64,000 nt of DNA from Acaryochloris sp. CCMEE 5410 (lineage in GTDB: Bacteria > Cyanobacteriota > Cyanobacteriia > Thermosynechococcales > Thermosynechococcaceae), in assembly GCF_000238775.2 (NCBI RefSeq), contig NZ_AFEJ02000002.1, positions 1,411,501 to 1,475,500 of the forward strand, written 5' to 3'. Made by a program: the position numbers and the translations under genes. Below the pieces are notes generated by a model that did not search any database, had not been told where the DNA came from, and saw only the letters and a program-made list of their open reading frames with translations. Below, piece by piece: positions 7,873 to 17,351 of this stretch; position 1 is the first letter of the stretch; every line of letters starts with the position of its first letter.

Positions 7873-9055
7873 AGGGGAAGACGGTATTTAGTATAGGGTT
7901 TTCAAAGCTGAGTCAAATGAACGAAGCCAGCGCAGATGCGTTAAAGCGTTCATCCATAAGCGACACATCTGCCAGAGATTCCAATGAACCTTGCACGCTA
8001 AGCTACCAGCAATACCTAAGCTTGAGAAGCCAAACGTCATGTTCTGTTACGAGGCTGTTGCTGCCTTAGCAATAACTGAGTCACAAAAAAGCACACTTGA
8101 GTGTAAGTGTGCTGAATGGAGTTCACGTAAGAGATGTGTTGGTTGGTGCAAGCTCCTTTATTGTAAATAGATTCATATATATCTTCAACCAAGAATAGAT
8201 TTATTTTAATCTATCAATAATCTAAACGTTTATTGACTTTGACTGTTATCGAGATAGACAGCAGTGGCTCCAAATGTTTTCTCTGTCTAGCTTTTGGCCA
8301 CTCATGGACAAACAGAGCACCACTTCATCCCAGCAAGCAGCTTCGAACAGATGATCTCTCCCTAAAATTTGCTCAGCACTTTGCTGCTTGATACCAATAC
8401 GGGTTTTGCTGATGCAAACCCCTAAATTGCCAACCCCCACTGCACGATTTCAATGGCGGTTCTAGGGTCCATCAGCTAAGCCGTTTGAGCACCGTTTCGA
8501 TAACCAACAATCCACAGTTGTTGCGGCGGTCGAGTTTTGACCAAGCTTTGGTAAAAACTAGCGGGGATGTGAGACTTTAGGGTCACAAATAGACGTATCA
8601 AAAACAGAAATACACTATTGTTTACTGCCAATACAAATTGCCAGCAGAATTCAAAGCAATATACTGATGCAACAAATCAAGACTTCATTGCAGATCGCAG
8701 CAGTCTGCTATAAACCAATTGATAGTTATCCCTATCTAACTCACCTACAATAGGGTGAAATCCAAAAATCTGGGCTTGGCTAATTAATATTCATTATCAA
8801 TAAGTAGCCTTTTAGGGTCTCCACTTTTTAGACTGTCTTAACGAACTCATTCCATTTCAAAACCCTGAAATACCCTCACCACAATTAATTCATGGGAAGC
8901 CTAAGTTTTAGATGCCCTATGACAATGAATAATATTTTTTGATTTAAATCAAAAAATTACTTGTTCTATTTGCTTCTACATAGTTGCAGTAAGCCGTATT
9001 TATGACTGATGATTGATCTCAATAGCAGTTCTTAAAAAACAGCCCCAGTAGCCCT
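7873..9055. other. gene-poor region with possible coding relics
   Basis: About 1180 bases without a convincing intact gene. On the minus strand between roughly 8250 and 8560, interrupted frames read phrases such as QLWIVGYRNGAQTA and LMDPRTAIEIVQWGLAI, separated by stops; this looks like a decayed gene of unknown family. The 64-codon open frame at 8246-8440 overlaps it and is not convincing. A minus-strand terminator-like hairpin lies at 8085-8113. The part from 8600 to 9050 is AT-rich. Confidence 0.4.
8085..8113 (-). terminator. Rho-independent-type terminator reading leftward
   Basis: On the minus strand AGCACACTT (8113-8105) and its complement (8098-8090) form a 9-bp perfect stem with a 6-base loop, followed by six T residues (8089-8084). 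No intact gene lies immediately upstream on that strand, so it may end a small RNA or the decayed gene near 8250-8560. Confidence 0.5.
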
Positions 9056-9973
9056 ATGACCCTCGATAATCGCCAAGATGTGCGCAATGTGCTCGTCACA
9101 GTCTTGTTTTTAAATGTGACGGTGATGTTAATTAAGGCCGGACTCGGATGGTGGACTGGGTCCCTTAGCTTATTTGCCGATGCCCTCCATAGCATTACGG
9201 ATAGTGCCAATAATGTCCTGGGATTGACGATGAATCGGTTGGCATCCCCCGAACCGGATCGAGAACATCCCTATGGACATCAAAAATTTGATGCCATCGG
9301 CGCATTAGGTATTGCTGCATTTTTAGGAATTGCCTGCTTTGAAATTTTAGAAGGGGCGGTGGGACACCTCTTCAACCATGAGTCTCCCGTGGAGATGTCT
9401 CCCCCAGTCTTAGAGCTATTGCTGGTGGTGTTGGGCATCAATATTGTGGTGGCGGTGTACGAACGCCGCGTGGGTGAGCGGGTAGGCAGCAGTATTCTGC
9501 TATCGGATGCGCAACATACGATGAGCGATATTTGGGTAACTGCCATGGTCATGCTTGGCTTAGTCGGCGTGGGGTTTGGCTATCAGTGGGTCGATGTGTT
9601 GCTGGCCTTTCCCGTTTGTATTTTAGTGTTTGCTAGTGGTTGGTCAGTATTGCAGCGCAATCTGCCCTGGTTGGTAGATGAGATGGCCATTGCCCCAGAA
9701 GCCATCCATGACGCCGTCATTAATGTGCCTGGGGTACTCAACTGCCACGATATTGCTTCTCGGGGGTTATTGGGACGACAAGCTTTTATTGAAATGCACC
9801 TGGTGGTTGACTCAGATAGTGTTGAAGTGGCCCATAACATCACAGAAGAGGTGGAATCGATTCTGGATGAAAAGTATGCTCCTGTTCGGGCCACCATTCA
9901 TATTGAGCCCCGGTCTTATTCCTCCGAACAAATTAGTTTTGGTGAAGTGCCTGCCACAGAACAAGGCGTCTAA
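9056..9973 (+). CDS. cation diffusion facilitator (CDF) transporter
   Basis: A 305-residue inner-membrane metal/proton antiporter exporting divalent cations. Six membrane helices are expected; the metal site residues are D42-x2-H45-x3-D49 in helix 2 (DALHSITDS) and D151-x2-H154-x3-D158 in helix 5 (SDAQHTMSDIW). The HxxxD pair in both helices is the pattern usually seen in zinc-type members, in contrast to DxxxD of manganese or iron types. HPYGHQKFDAIGAL between helices 2 and 3 and the cytoplasmic C-terminal domain (GVLNCHDIASRGLLGRQ) are typical. It is followed by a HIP1 palindrome and a convergent kinase gene; no metal regulator is adjacent. Confidence 0.92.
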   Translation: MTLDNRQDVRNVLVTVLFLNVTVMLIKAGLGWWTGSLSLFADALHSITDSANNVLGLTMNRLASPEPDREHPYGHQKFDAIGALGIAAFLGIACFEILEGAVGHLFNHESPVEMSPPVLELLLVVLGINIVVAVYERRVGERVGSSILLSDAQHTMSDIWVTAMVMLGLVGVGFGYQWVDVLLAFPVCILVFASGWSVLQRNLPWLVDEMAIAPEAIHDAVINVPGVLNCHDIASRGLLGRQAFIEMHLVVDSDSVEVAHNITEEVESILDEKYAPVRATIHIEPRSYSSEQISFGEVPATEQGV

Positions 9974-10112
9974 TCGGACAAGTTTGGGGATTGACTTAAG
10001 GCGATCTCAATCCAGTATCGTCACATGGGGATTTGCGATCGCAATTTTCCGCAGCATGGTTGAACGATTTCAATCCCTGACAATTCACGCAATTTGATAA
10101 TGGATACGATGG

Positions 10113-12914
10113 CTATGCCTTCTCTTTGAGAGACAAGGCGTTATCAACCAAATCAGCAATTTGATCGAATTGAAACCCGCTAAACAGCTTCATCAGCTTC
10201 TTGGTCAACCTGGGATTGTCAGCAGTAATGTCCCCTATTTTTTGGCTCACTAATTCTTCATCCAGTTCCACCGCTGCTTGTTGAAATTGAGCTAGCCATT
10301 TCTCAGTCCGTTGCGATAGCTGCAATTCTGCTTCTCGATCGCTCATCAACGGCGAATCCCCATCACCAGATGCCGCAACGGTCTGCCCCTGATTACCATA
10401 CAAGAACTTCAAATTCAGATGTTGGACCAGTAGCTCGTATAACATACTGGGTTGATAAGGTTTGCATAGAAAATCATCACAGCCCACGTCTTCGCATTCA
10501 GCTTGAGTATCTTCAAAGACACTAGCAGAGACCGCAATAATGATGGTTCTTTCAGGCGACCGATCCGTGATCTCAATAGCATTTTGTGAAGCAAGATCGC
10601 CAGTATCCTGATCTTGAGCTTCTAAGGAGCGAATAGCTTTCGTTGCTTCATATCCATTCAGGATCGGTAGTTGCCAATCCATCCAAATCATATGAGGACG
10701 CCAAGTCTGCCAACACTCTACCGCAGCTTGGCCATTGTCGACGGTTTGCACCTCAAATCCCAACTCCGTCATCAGGCGCTTTAAGATCTGACGGTTTTCT
10801 GGATTATCTTCGACAATCAGCATTCGGATCGGTACTTGGCCAGGAGCAAGACCAATAACATTCGCATAGGCAGAGTCTTCAACAGCCTTCGCTTCTGGGA
10901 TCAATACAGGAATCTGCACAGATACTGTTGTTCCTTGCCCCAGCTGACTCTGGATCTGAATATCGCCTTCCATCAGGTGGATAAAGTGATGACAAATCGC
11001 TAGGCCCAACCCCGCTCCTTCATGTGAGCGTCGCCCCGATGAGGTTTGGATAAAGGCTTCAAAAATATTATCGAGTTCATTGTTCGCTATGCCAATTCCC
11101 GTATCTTCGACTTCAAAGCATAAAGAAAGGCTCGGTTGAAGTGTCTCCTGATTGAGCGAAAATGGCCCTGGTAAGGGTTGGGTAAAAACTCTCAGAGTAA
11201 CGGAGCCAACATCTGTAAACTTCAAGGCGTTGGTCAACAGATTAATCAATACTTGCCGAAGCCTGCTTTCATCAACACGGATATGAGACGGCAATTGGCT
11301 TGATTTTTGAATGTTCAGCACTAACCCTTTCGACTTGGCTTGTAAAGCAAACATTTCTTGCAAGGAATCTAGCAAGGGGAGCAGGTCACAGTTTTTGGGA
11401 TTGAGGGCAATTTTTCCTGCTTCTATCTTGGACATGTCCAACACATCATTGATTAAACTCAGTAGATGGGAACCACTCCGATTAATAGTATTGAGAGTTT
11501 GTTTTTGTTCAAGGGTTAGGTTTTCATCCCGCGCTAACAGTTGGCTAAACCCCAAAATGGCATTGAGGGGGGTTCTCAACTCATGACTCATATTGGCTAA
11601 AAAAGCACTTTTAGCTTTATTTGCTGCTTCTGCTTTATCTCTGGACTCTCGGACCTGCTTTAATAACTCTGCCTGTTGCAATGCCACGCCGAGCTGAGCC
11701 CCTGCCTGCTTTAAGAGGTACAGTTCGACTTTATGCCATTGACGTGGGACGTTAAGCTGATAGGCTGCCAGCAATCCCCATAGGGTTTCTCCAATGAAAA
11801 CGGGAACAACCATATAGGCACGAATCTTGTACCATTCCAAAATCTCTAAATGGCAGTCTCTATAAGATTCTTGGTAAATGTCAGCTACAACTGTAGTGGC
11901 ATTATCTCGGTACTTTCCCCCTTGGTTTTCTTGCAAATAAGTATCCTGCCAAACCATTGGCACCTCTAATTCTGAGAGGGGCAGGATATTAGGGGCAGTT
12001 GCTTCAACGAGAAATTCTCCAGACCAATCAGGAAAAAATTTGTAGACGACGATGCGATCGCACCCCAAAGACTCCCGCACATCATGGGTCGTCGCCCGAA
12101 AAATATCTTGAATATCTAAGCTTTGCCGAATACGCAGAATAATCTCAGCAATATTACGCTCATACTTTGCTTTCCAAGCCTCCTGCTCCTTTTGGATCTC
12201 GACCTGCTGTAAGGCAATTTGTATTTGTTGGGATTTCTGCAACGCCTGTTCATACAATTCAGCTTGGGTTAAGGCAATCCCCAGCTGAGCCGCAATTTGC
12301 TGCATAAATTCTATTTCCGCAGTCAGCCATTTGCGAGGTCCTGAACACTGATGTAGGCATAACAACCCCCACAGATGATTCCCTTGAAGAAGAGGCAGCA
12401 CTAACGTTGCCCGAACTTGAAACCGTTCATAAATCTGAATATGGCAATCACTGAGTCCTGCATCATAAATATCTGCAGCGGCAAAGTATTGGCCTTGATG
12501 ATACTTTGATACATAATTAGACCCAAAATACTCATCCCTTACTTGGGCCGCAACAACTGAGTAAAAGACCGGAATAACTTTTTCAGCGACAAATACACCA
12601 TCTGTATAGTTGGACTCAGGATCCAGCTGAAAGATTGCAACTCGGTCTACGTTCAGTATGTTCTGAGTCCTATCGACCGCAATCTGAAAGATAGTGTTGG
12701 TATCAAGGTTTTGCTGAATTTCATTGGTCACCTCTCTCAACAAAGTAGATTGCTGCAGAAGCATTTCCAAATTGGCATCACAGCTCAAAGCATCTTCTTC
12801 TGCAACAAAGCTATCCTGCCCATGTGAGCTTGAGACAGGAGAAGAATCAGGCATAGATTCAGTCATTTCATCTTCCTCACAATCAAAGATTCTTGAAATT
12901 CGAGAAAGTTTCAT
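10113..12914 (-). CDS. hybrid histidine kinase with two cyanobacteriochrome-type GAF domains
   Basis: A 933-residue sensor kinase. Order: acidic N-terminus (1-50); GAF1 (about 55-222); linker coiled coil (223-255); GAF2 (256-418); short coiled coil; HisKA with H444 in MSHELRTPLNAIL; HATPase_c (N562, DTGIGI, GLGLAIC); receiver with D746 in MIWMDWQLP; C-terminal tail of about 80 residues. Both GAF domains carry the Cys-His pair that binds a bilin in cyanobacteriochromes: C157-H158 (SDCHIQIYERF) and C354-H355 (RDCHLEILEW). No DXCF motif is seen. It would be a light sensor signalling through an unlinked response regulator. There is no membrane segment. The upstream neighbour is an IS; the downstream neighbour is the CDF transporter. 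Confidence 0.9.
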   Translation of the reverse strand: MKLSRISRIFDCEEDEMTESMPDSSPVSSSHGQDSFVAEEDALSCDANLEMLLQQSTLLREVTNEIQQNLDTNTIFQIAVDRTQNILNVDRVAIFQLDPESNYTDGVFVAEKVIPVFYSVVAAQVRDEYFGSNYVSKYHQGQYFAAADIYDAGLSDCHIQIYERFQVRATLVLPLLQGNHLWGLLCLHQCSGPRKWLTAEIEFMQQIAAQLGIALTQAELYEQALQKSQQIQIALQQVEIQKEQEAWKAKYERNIAEIILRIRQSLDIQDIFRATTHDVRESLGCDRIVVYKFFPDWSGEFLVEATAPNILPLSELEVPMVWQDTYLQENQGGKYRDNATTVVADIYQESYRDCHLEILEWYKIRAYMVVPVFIGETLWGLLAAYQLNVPRQWHKVELYLLKQAGAQLGVALQQAELLKQVRESRDKAEAANKAKSAFLANMSHELRTPLNAILGFSQLLARDENLTLEQKQTLNTINRSGSHLLSLINDVLDMSKIEAGKIALNPKNCDLLPLLDSLQEMFALQAKSKGLVLNIQKSSQLPSHIRVDESRLRQVLINLLTNALKFTDVGSVTLRVFTQPLPGPFSLNQETLQPSLSLCFEVEDTGIGIANNELDNIFEAFIQTSSGRRSHEGAGLGLAICHHFIHLMEGDIQIQSQLGQGTTVSVQIPVLIPEAKAVEDSAYANVIGLAPGQVPIRMLIVEDNPENRQILKRLMTELGFEVQTVDNGQAAVECWQTWRPHMIWMDWQLPILNGYEATKAIRSLEAQDQDTGDLASQNAIEITDRSPERTIIIAVSASVFEDTQAECEDVGCDDFLCKPYQPSMLYELLVQHLNLKFLYGNQGQTVAASGDGDSPLMSDREAELQLSQRTEKWLAQFQQAAVELDEELVSQKIGDITADNPRLTKKLMKLFSGFQFDQIADLVDNALSLKEKA

Positions 12915-13166
12915 CTTTCTTTTTTTTCACTTCTCCAATCTTTCCCGAATCGGCTCAAATCATGCCAACAAGGAAGATCTATTTTTCCCACAATATTATT
13001 AGAAATTTCGTGCATTATTCATGCAAGCTTGCACCTAAGAAATAGCAGCCCTGCGAATACGCTAAAAGCAATAACCACAAGGCCATACATCTCTATATCA
13101 AAACGCTAGTTCAATCCAATAATGCCAACAAAATATTGAGATATAAAGTCACTTCACAATGATTCT

Positions 13167-14234
13167 GGCACTGGTCTACTAACAGGGCACATACCTAAAC
13201 CCTTTATTGGTGAGGAGTTCTAGTGTGCTCAACGGACGAGAACAAAATCCCATCTCCATTGCTGGTGTGGTCTGCTTACTGAGCCCCCAATGGGGTCTAA
13301 CCCAGTTATGAATCAGGCGTTGTACATCTAGCACTCGCTGTAACCCCGACCGCTTCTTAGCGTAGAGACTCTGCCGTCTTCGATAAGCACTACATCGTCT
13401 CCTCAAGGCAGCATTGTGAGCCTCATTATGATTGGCATGGACCTCAGACCCTAGACTGATAGCGGTAAAGGGATGCTCTGCTTTCACCCACTCTACTCGC
13501 CGATTCCCCTGAGACCCTTTAACTTTCATCGCGACTTCTAACCCCTCTCGCCAAACCTTGCGATGCCCATAGTCAGGATGACACTCCTCACCATTGAGAT
13601 AGACATTGGCGAGCTTCCAAAGTTCTTGTCCATAACGCCTCTCACCATCGGTAAACCATCGAATCCCATCACAGGCTTTGACCCACTCCCAAGCTGAGTA
13701 AACGCCATTTGCAAAAAGTTGTGCATCCTTGAGGCCAGCTTGTGCTGTCAACCAATAGCGGCTTTCGCGTTCAAGGAAATGGATGGTCCAGCCCTGGGAT
13801 TGGCTGGGGGGAAGATTTTTGCCTACACGCGTGTAAACTTCATCCCCTTCTACCGTCACATCAGAGGCTGCTGGTGCGGGAGGTGACCAGTTCTGTGCTT
13901 GGTCTGCTAGGCGTTTTTCCCAACGCATAATGGTGGTATGAGATTTACCGAAAGTTCGACCTGCAGCACGAATACCCATCCCTTCGGTGCGAGCTTTGAT
14001 GGCATAGCTCACTACTGAACTAGCGGTGCGTAAGCGAGCCATTGGGGTACCCGTGCGTTCGTTGAAACGCCGATTGCAATCCTTACACTGATATCGCTGG
14101 ACTAATGTCCCATCTTGCAGGCTATCAAAGCCGCGCTTTAGGATCTTCTCGCTTAGACAATATGGGCATTCCATTGATCTACATTAGGTTGCGTCGGAAG
14201 CATTATAGCTAGATCCTGCTAACAGACCAGTGCC
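13167..14234 (-). mobile_element. IS-C, 1068-bp insertion sequence with 8-bp target duplication
   Basis: Terminal inverted repeats at 13167-13186 (GGCACTGGTCTACTAACAGG) and 14215-14234 match at 18 of 20 positions. A perfect 8-bp duplication ATGATTCT flanks them at 13159-13166 and 14235-14242. The element holds one intact transposase gene. It lies only 33 bases from IS-A copy 2, making a small insertion hot spot between the kinase and the cytochrome b6 assembly gene. Confidence 0.92.
13179..14174 (-). CDS. IS1-like transposase with zinc ribbon and DDE-type core
   Basis: 331 residues, intact. A zinc ribbon (CPYCLSEKILKRG, then YQCKDCNRRF, residues 3-39) is followed by a helix-turn-helix (GMGIRAAGRTFGKSHTTIMRW, about 70-90), as in the InsA part of IS1 transposases. 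The catalytic part has VTVEGDEVYT, a central WFTDGERRYG and an EAHNAALRRR stretch with an Arg-rich following region, giving plausible D/D/E residues. It fills almost all of IS-C and starts 60 bases inside the right end. Family name is by resemblance; IS1595-like elements are an alternative. Confidence 0.82.
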   Translation of the reverse strand: MECPYCLSEKILKRGFDSLQDGTLVQRYQCKDCNRRFNERTGTPMARLRTASSVVSYAIKARTEGMGIRAAGRTFGKSHTTIMRWEKRLADQAQNWSPPAPAASDVTVEGDEVYTRVGKNLPPSQSQGWTIHFLERESRYWLTAQAGLKDAQLFANGVYSAWEWVKACDGIRWFTDGERRYGQELWKLANVYLNGEECHPDYGHRKVWREGLEVAMKVKGSQGNRRVEWVKAEHPFTAISLGSEVHANHNEAHNAALRRRCSAYRRRQSLYAKKRSGLQRVLDVQRLIHNWVRPHWGLSKQTTPAMEMGFCSRPLSTLELLTNKGFRYVPC

Positions 14235-14276
14235 ATGATTCTATTCGATTATTACCCTGGACCAAACGGGAGCATG

Positions 14277-15343
14277 TCACCTTTGCATTCCAATTAAGCC
14301 ATTGAGGTAAGCACACCGATGTGCCAGCACTTGCGGGACATTACTTTCATTCCACTGCGCCCCTGAAATTTTGACTCTGCGACTAATCTGCTTGATAGCA
14401 GATTCAACAGCCCCAGACCCAATAGAGCAGATTTGCTCACTCTGGTAATAGTCATAATTGACGATCCGATGCCGATGTTTGCGAACATAGTTGCAAAAGA
14501 CTTGGGCCTGCTTTTTCTTCAATGACTCAAATAGAGCCAAGGTTTCATCAACCTTCCCCTGCCATAAGAGCTGCTCAGCCTGGTGCAGACGTTTGAGGGA
14601 CCCACCGACCTTATGAAGATTTTCCACCAGATGGTACCAGTCCAGAATCTCTCGCCGTTGCTCAGGTATGCTCAGCTGACGAATGATATTCCAAATGCCA
14701 TCATGACCATCCCCTAAACAAGTCAGTGGAGAGGCTAACGGTTGCTGGTGAGTCCAGTCAATGAGCCGGGCATTATTGTGATAATCCGCGATGAGTCCCA
14801 CATGCGTTGCCAGGGTTTTATAGTCTTTCCACTGACAAGGGTGTCCTAAAGGGGTGCGGATGCGCACTTTGCCACCATCTACACTCACTTCGGTTAAAGC
14901 TTCATGAGCCTGGGGGGTAGGAAACCGTTGTTGATGCACCAATCGCTGCTGGGTTTTGGCTGGTACCTGAATCCCAGTTAAATAAGCCACATCTTTAGCA
15001 GTTTGAGCATAGGAGACATTGGCACTGATGCGCAAGCAACAATTCTCTAAATGAGGACTGATTTGACGATAGGGGGAAACGGCTAGATGCTGTGCCTGTT
15101 GAGTTGTAATGCTTAGAACGCCCAAGGTGCTTTTCAGGCGTCGGTTGCGGCCTGCTGCTGTGCCAGTAGCTGTGCGGATAAAAAATGACCGAGTTCGGGA
15201 CTGACATGGGTCTGAATTTGCTGACGCACCGTCATCTCAATACCTTCTAGCGTCTTCAGGTTCTCTGGATCGCTTTCTTCGTACAGTAATTGGGCTATCG
15301 CATCAAGATGGACTTTGAGTTGAGCTGCTTTTTCGGAGTTCAT
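14277..15343 (-). CDS. ISKra4-family transposase, made by -1 frameshift
   Basis: Two frames together make the enzyme. Frame A starts at ATG 15343 (MNSEKAAQLKVHLDAIAQLL) and ends at 15134. Frame B is open from before 15190 to the stop at 14277. A heptamer T TTT TTA at 15185-15179 lies exactly in the frame-A codon register (TTT at 15184-15182, TTA at 15181-15179), and slipping back one base there joins ...LGHFL to IRTATGTAAGRNRRLKST and gives about 355 residues. The catalytic blocks SVDGGKVRIRT, LGDGHDGIWNI and SIGSGAVESAIK are in frame B. Frame B could also start at an internal Met, but that would lack the N-terminal part. Confidence 0.78.
15179..15185 (-). other. slippery heptamer T TTT TTA (candidate -1 frameshift site)
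   Basis: In the register of the first transposase frame the heptamer reads X XXY YYZ, the canonical form for -1 slippage. The frame-A product would end 15 codons later. The identical site in copy 1 has lost one T, which breaks the register. Confidence 0.65.
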
Positions 15344-15423
15344 TGATGAAGACTTCTGGGCAACACTTGTATCCTGAACGATTTCAAAACAATCTGCAAA
15401 GGTGACATGCTCCCGGACCAAAC

Positions 15424-15873
15424 AGCCCATATTCTAGCTTGATAAAATTGAATTTGAACACAAAATAGCCAAAGACTTCTCAAAAACTTTTCAACAGGAA
15501 ATCTTTCTCTTGCTAGCTTCAAAATAAACTATATTTCATCATATTTAAATAAGCTAGATTAACTCCCACAAAAACCTTGAGTATAAACATTAATCATCCT
15601 TCAATTTGTATCAAAAAAGTTAAAAAATCCAAACACTCATCCATAGATGCTTGATAACCCCACTCACACATGACTTCCCATTCCTCTCTCTTAGTCAATC
15701 ATGCCTTCGCTAGTTCTATCCATACAGCCGGAAGAGAATATCAAATGCCCAGACTCCACACAGGTCTCTACAGGCAAAAGTAGTACTTCACCTACAAGTC
15801 AGTTTTTAAGCCACAACACACTTTCCCCAACGGATTACTATGAAGATAGTCCTGCAGTATCCACCTAACAGGG
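15424..15873. other. AT-rich intergenic region, nothing recognised
   Basis: 450 bases between IS-A copy 2 and the cytochrome b6 assembly gene. No gene, repeat or RNA is apparent. The last part must hold the promoter for the two-gene operon starting at 15874. Confidence 0.5.
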
Positions 15874-16536
15874 ATGACCAAGTCTGATCCCAATCGCATA
15901 TTACGTTTACTGCCCTTTGCAGTCGGGGGGTTAGGCGGCACCCTACTCATGCTGAACCGCTTACTCACCCCAAATTTAACGACCTCCCAAGCTCGTTCTG
16001 ATGCAGTCGGCGTCATTATCAGTGCTGTACTGATATTGACAGGGTTACTCTGGCAACGAGTCCAACCACGTTCGCCTGAAGCGGTCGAACTTATCGGAGA
16101 ACAGGGCTTTGAACTCGCACCTCACTTACCAGAATCCATTCAAACGGAGTTGGCTTGGGCCTCTCACATTTTGCTCACCAATACCGTTACCAAATCTGTG
16201 GTGATTTGGTATCGCGATCAGGTATTGCTCCGACGAGGGGTCTTAGGACCGACCTCAACCGTAAAACCTGGTGCCATTGTTGAGCGGGTCTTGAACACCG
16301 GAAAAGCAGTCTATTTAGTCGCCCTAAAACTTTATCCAGGCAGGGTTGAGTTCGATTATCTACCTGAAAATACTCAGGGTGTAATCTGCCAGCCCATTGG
16401 TCAGGAAGGCGTTCTTATTCTAGGTGCCAATGTCCCTCGCAGCTACACCAATCAGGACGAAGTATGGGTGAGTGCGATCGCAGATAAATTAGACAATACC
16501 CTCAGCCAACAAGAATCAACCCCCATTTCTGGATAA
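15874..16536 (+). CDS. cofactor assembly of complex C subunit B (CCB2/CCB4-like)
   Basis: A 220-residue membrane protein resembling CCB2/CCB4, which help attach heme c(n) (ci) to cytochrome b6 on the stromal side of the thylakoid. Two hydrophobic helices lie near residues 10-30 (LPFAVGGLGGTLLMLNRLL) and 43-60 (DAVGVIISAVLILTGLLW), followed by a soluble domain with WASHILLTNT, VVIWYRDQVLLRRG and GVLILGANVPRSYT. ATG at 15874 is the only good start. The stop overlaps the next start (TAATG at 16534-16538), so the two genes are translationally coupled. Confidence 0.85.
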   Translation: MTKSDPNRILRLLPFAVGGLGGTLLMLNRLLTPNLTTSQARSDAVGVIISAVLILTGLLWQRVQPRSPEAVELIGEQGFELAPHLPESIQTELAWASHILLTNTVTKSVVIWYRDQVLLRRGVLGPTSTVKPGAIVERVLNTGKAVYLVALKLYPGRVEFDYLPENTQGVICQPIGQEGVLILGANVPRSYTNQDEVWVSAIADKLDNTLSQQESTPISG

Positions 16537-17087
16537 TGTCTGTGGACTTTTTAAGCACTCTTCAAGACCAGCAAATCATTCTGTACTGGTTCCTCATCGC
16601 CGTCATGATCGTCGGCGTTATCGGCTCCGTTGTCCCCGCTTTACCGGGCTCTAGCCTTGTACTAATTGCCATCTTGCTCTGGGGCTTAGTGGTCGGCTTC
16701 GGCAAAATTGGCGTGGCCTTGGGGGTCGCCATAGCAGTACTCGTCATCAGCACAGCCGTAGATTTTCTAGCCACTTTTTGGGGAGCGAAAAAAGCCGGGG
16801 TCAGCCGTTGGGGGCAAATTGGTGCAATGGTCGGATTAGTTGCAGTTCTATTTGGCCTTTTACCCCCTGCACTAGTCGTTGGCGGTCCCATTATTGGTCT
16901 CCTGATTGGCCCATTTCTGGGTGCATTTATCGGAGAGTTTTTGTATCGGCGCAACCTAAAGCAGGCATTAAAAGCTGCGGTAGCAGTCGTTGCTAGCTCC
17001 TTGATCGGTAATTTAATTCAGGGAGTATTAGCGTTAGGGGCCGTGATTGTCTTTCTCATCACAACTTGGTCGAGTGTAATGGGTTGA
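16536..17087 (+). CDS. DUF456 family membrane protein
   Basis: A 183-residue, highly hydrophobic protein with about five membrane helices. DUF456 features are seen: GVIGSVVPALPGSSLVLIA near the N-terminus, FLATFWGAKKAGVS in the middle, and glycine-rich repeats (PIIGLLIGPFLGAFIGEFL) near residues 115-135. The function of DUF456 proteins is unknown. The start overlaps the stop of the preceding CCB2/4-like gene by one base, so it is co-translated; a shared membrane role is possible but unproven. Confidence 0.88.
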   Translation: MSVDFLSTLQDQQIILYWFLIAVMIVGVIGSVVPALPGSSLVLIAILLWGLVVGFGKIGVALGVAIAVLVISTAVDFLATFWGAKKAGVSRWGQIGAMVGLVAVLFGLLPPALVVGGPIIGLLIGPFLGAFIGEFLYRRNLKQALKAAVAVVASSLIGNLIQGVLALGAVIVFLITTWSSVMG

Positions 17088-17268
17088 CAAGGCGACTCGG
17101 GCAAGCCCAACTGTTCCATCATTTTGCAAAATAGGTTAATTACACGACCCACATTGAGCGGAGATCGCCTACTGCAATTAGTGGACGCTAATCGATGCAG
17201 ATTCATAGGTCTGCACGGAAATCTAGAGAGTTTTACAAGGCCCACCCATAAAACCTACAGTCTTTTAG

Positions 17269-17312
17269 GTCTCAGAATTTCGGGTTCTAACGAGATCTTG
17301 GAATTCTGAGAC
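17269..17312. terminator. 11-bp perfect hairpin between convergent genes
   Basis: GTCTCAGAATT at 17269-17279 pairs perfectly with 17302-17312 across a 22-base loop. It lies between the 3' ends of the DUF456 gene (plus) and the large RTX gene (minus), where a bidirectional terminator is expected, but no clear T-run follows on either strand. Confidence 0.4.
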
Positions 17313-17351
17313 CATTTCAGCTCATGACTCTAAGGTAAACGCGTTTGACTC

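Larger units (their letters stand above)
14268..15414 (-). mobile_element. IS-A copy 2, probably intact
   Basis: Perfect 20-bp terminal inverted repeats at 14268-14287 and 15395-15414, identical to those of copy 1, and a perfect 9-bp target duplication GGACCAAAC at 14259-14267 and 15415-15423. Length 1147 bp. Its homopolymers are T6 and C6 where copy 1 has T5 and C5, so this is likely the parental form. Confidence 0.95.

Noticed and set aside
7873-8245. Possible riboswitch upstream of the solute-binding protein gene (minus strand).
   Set aside because: No conserved riboswitch core was recognised in 7873-8080; only scattered short complementarity.
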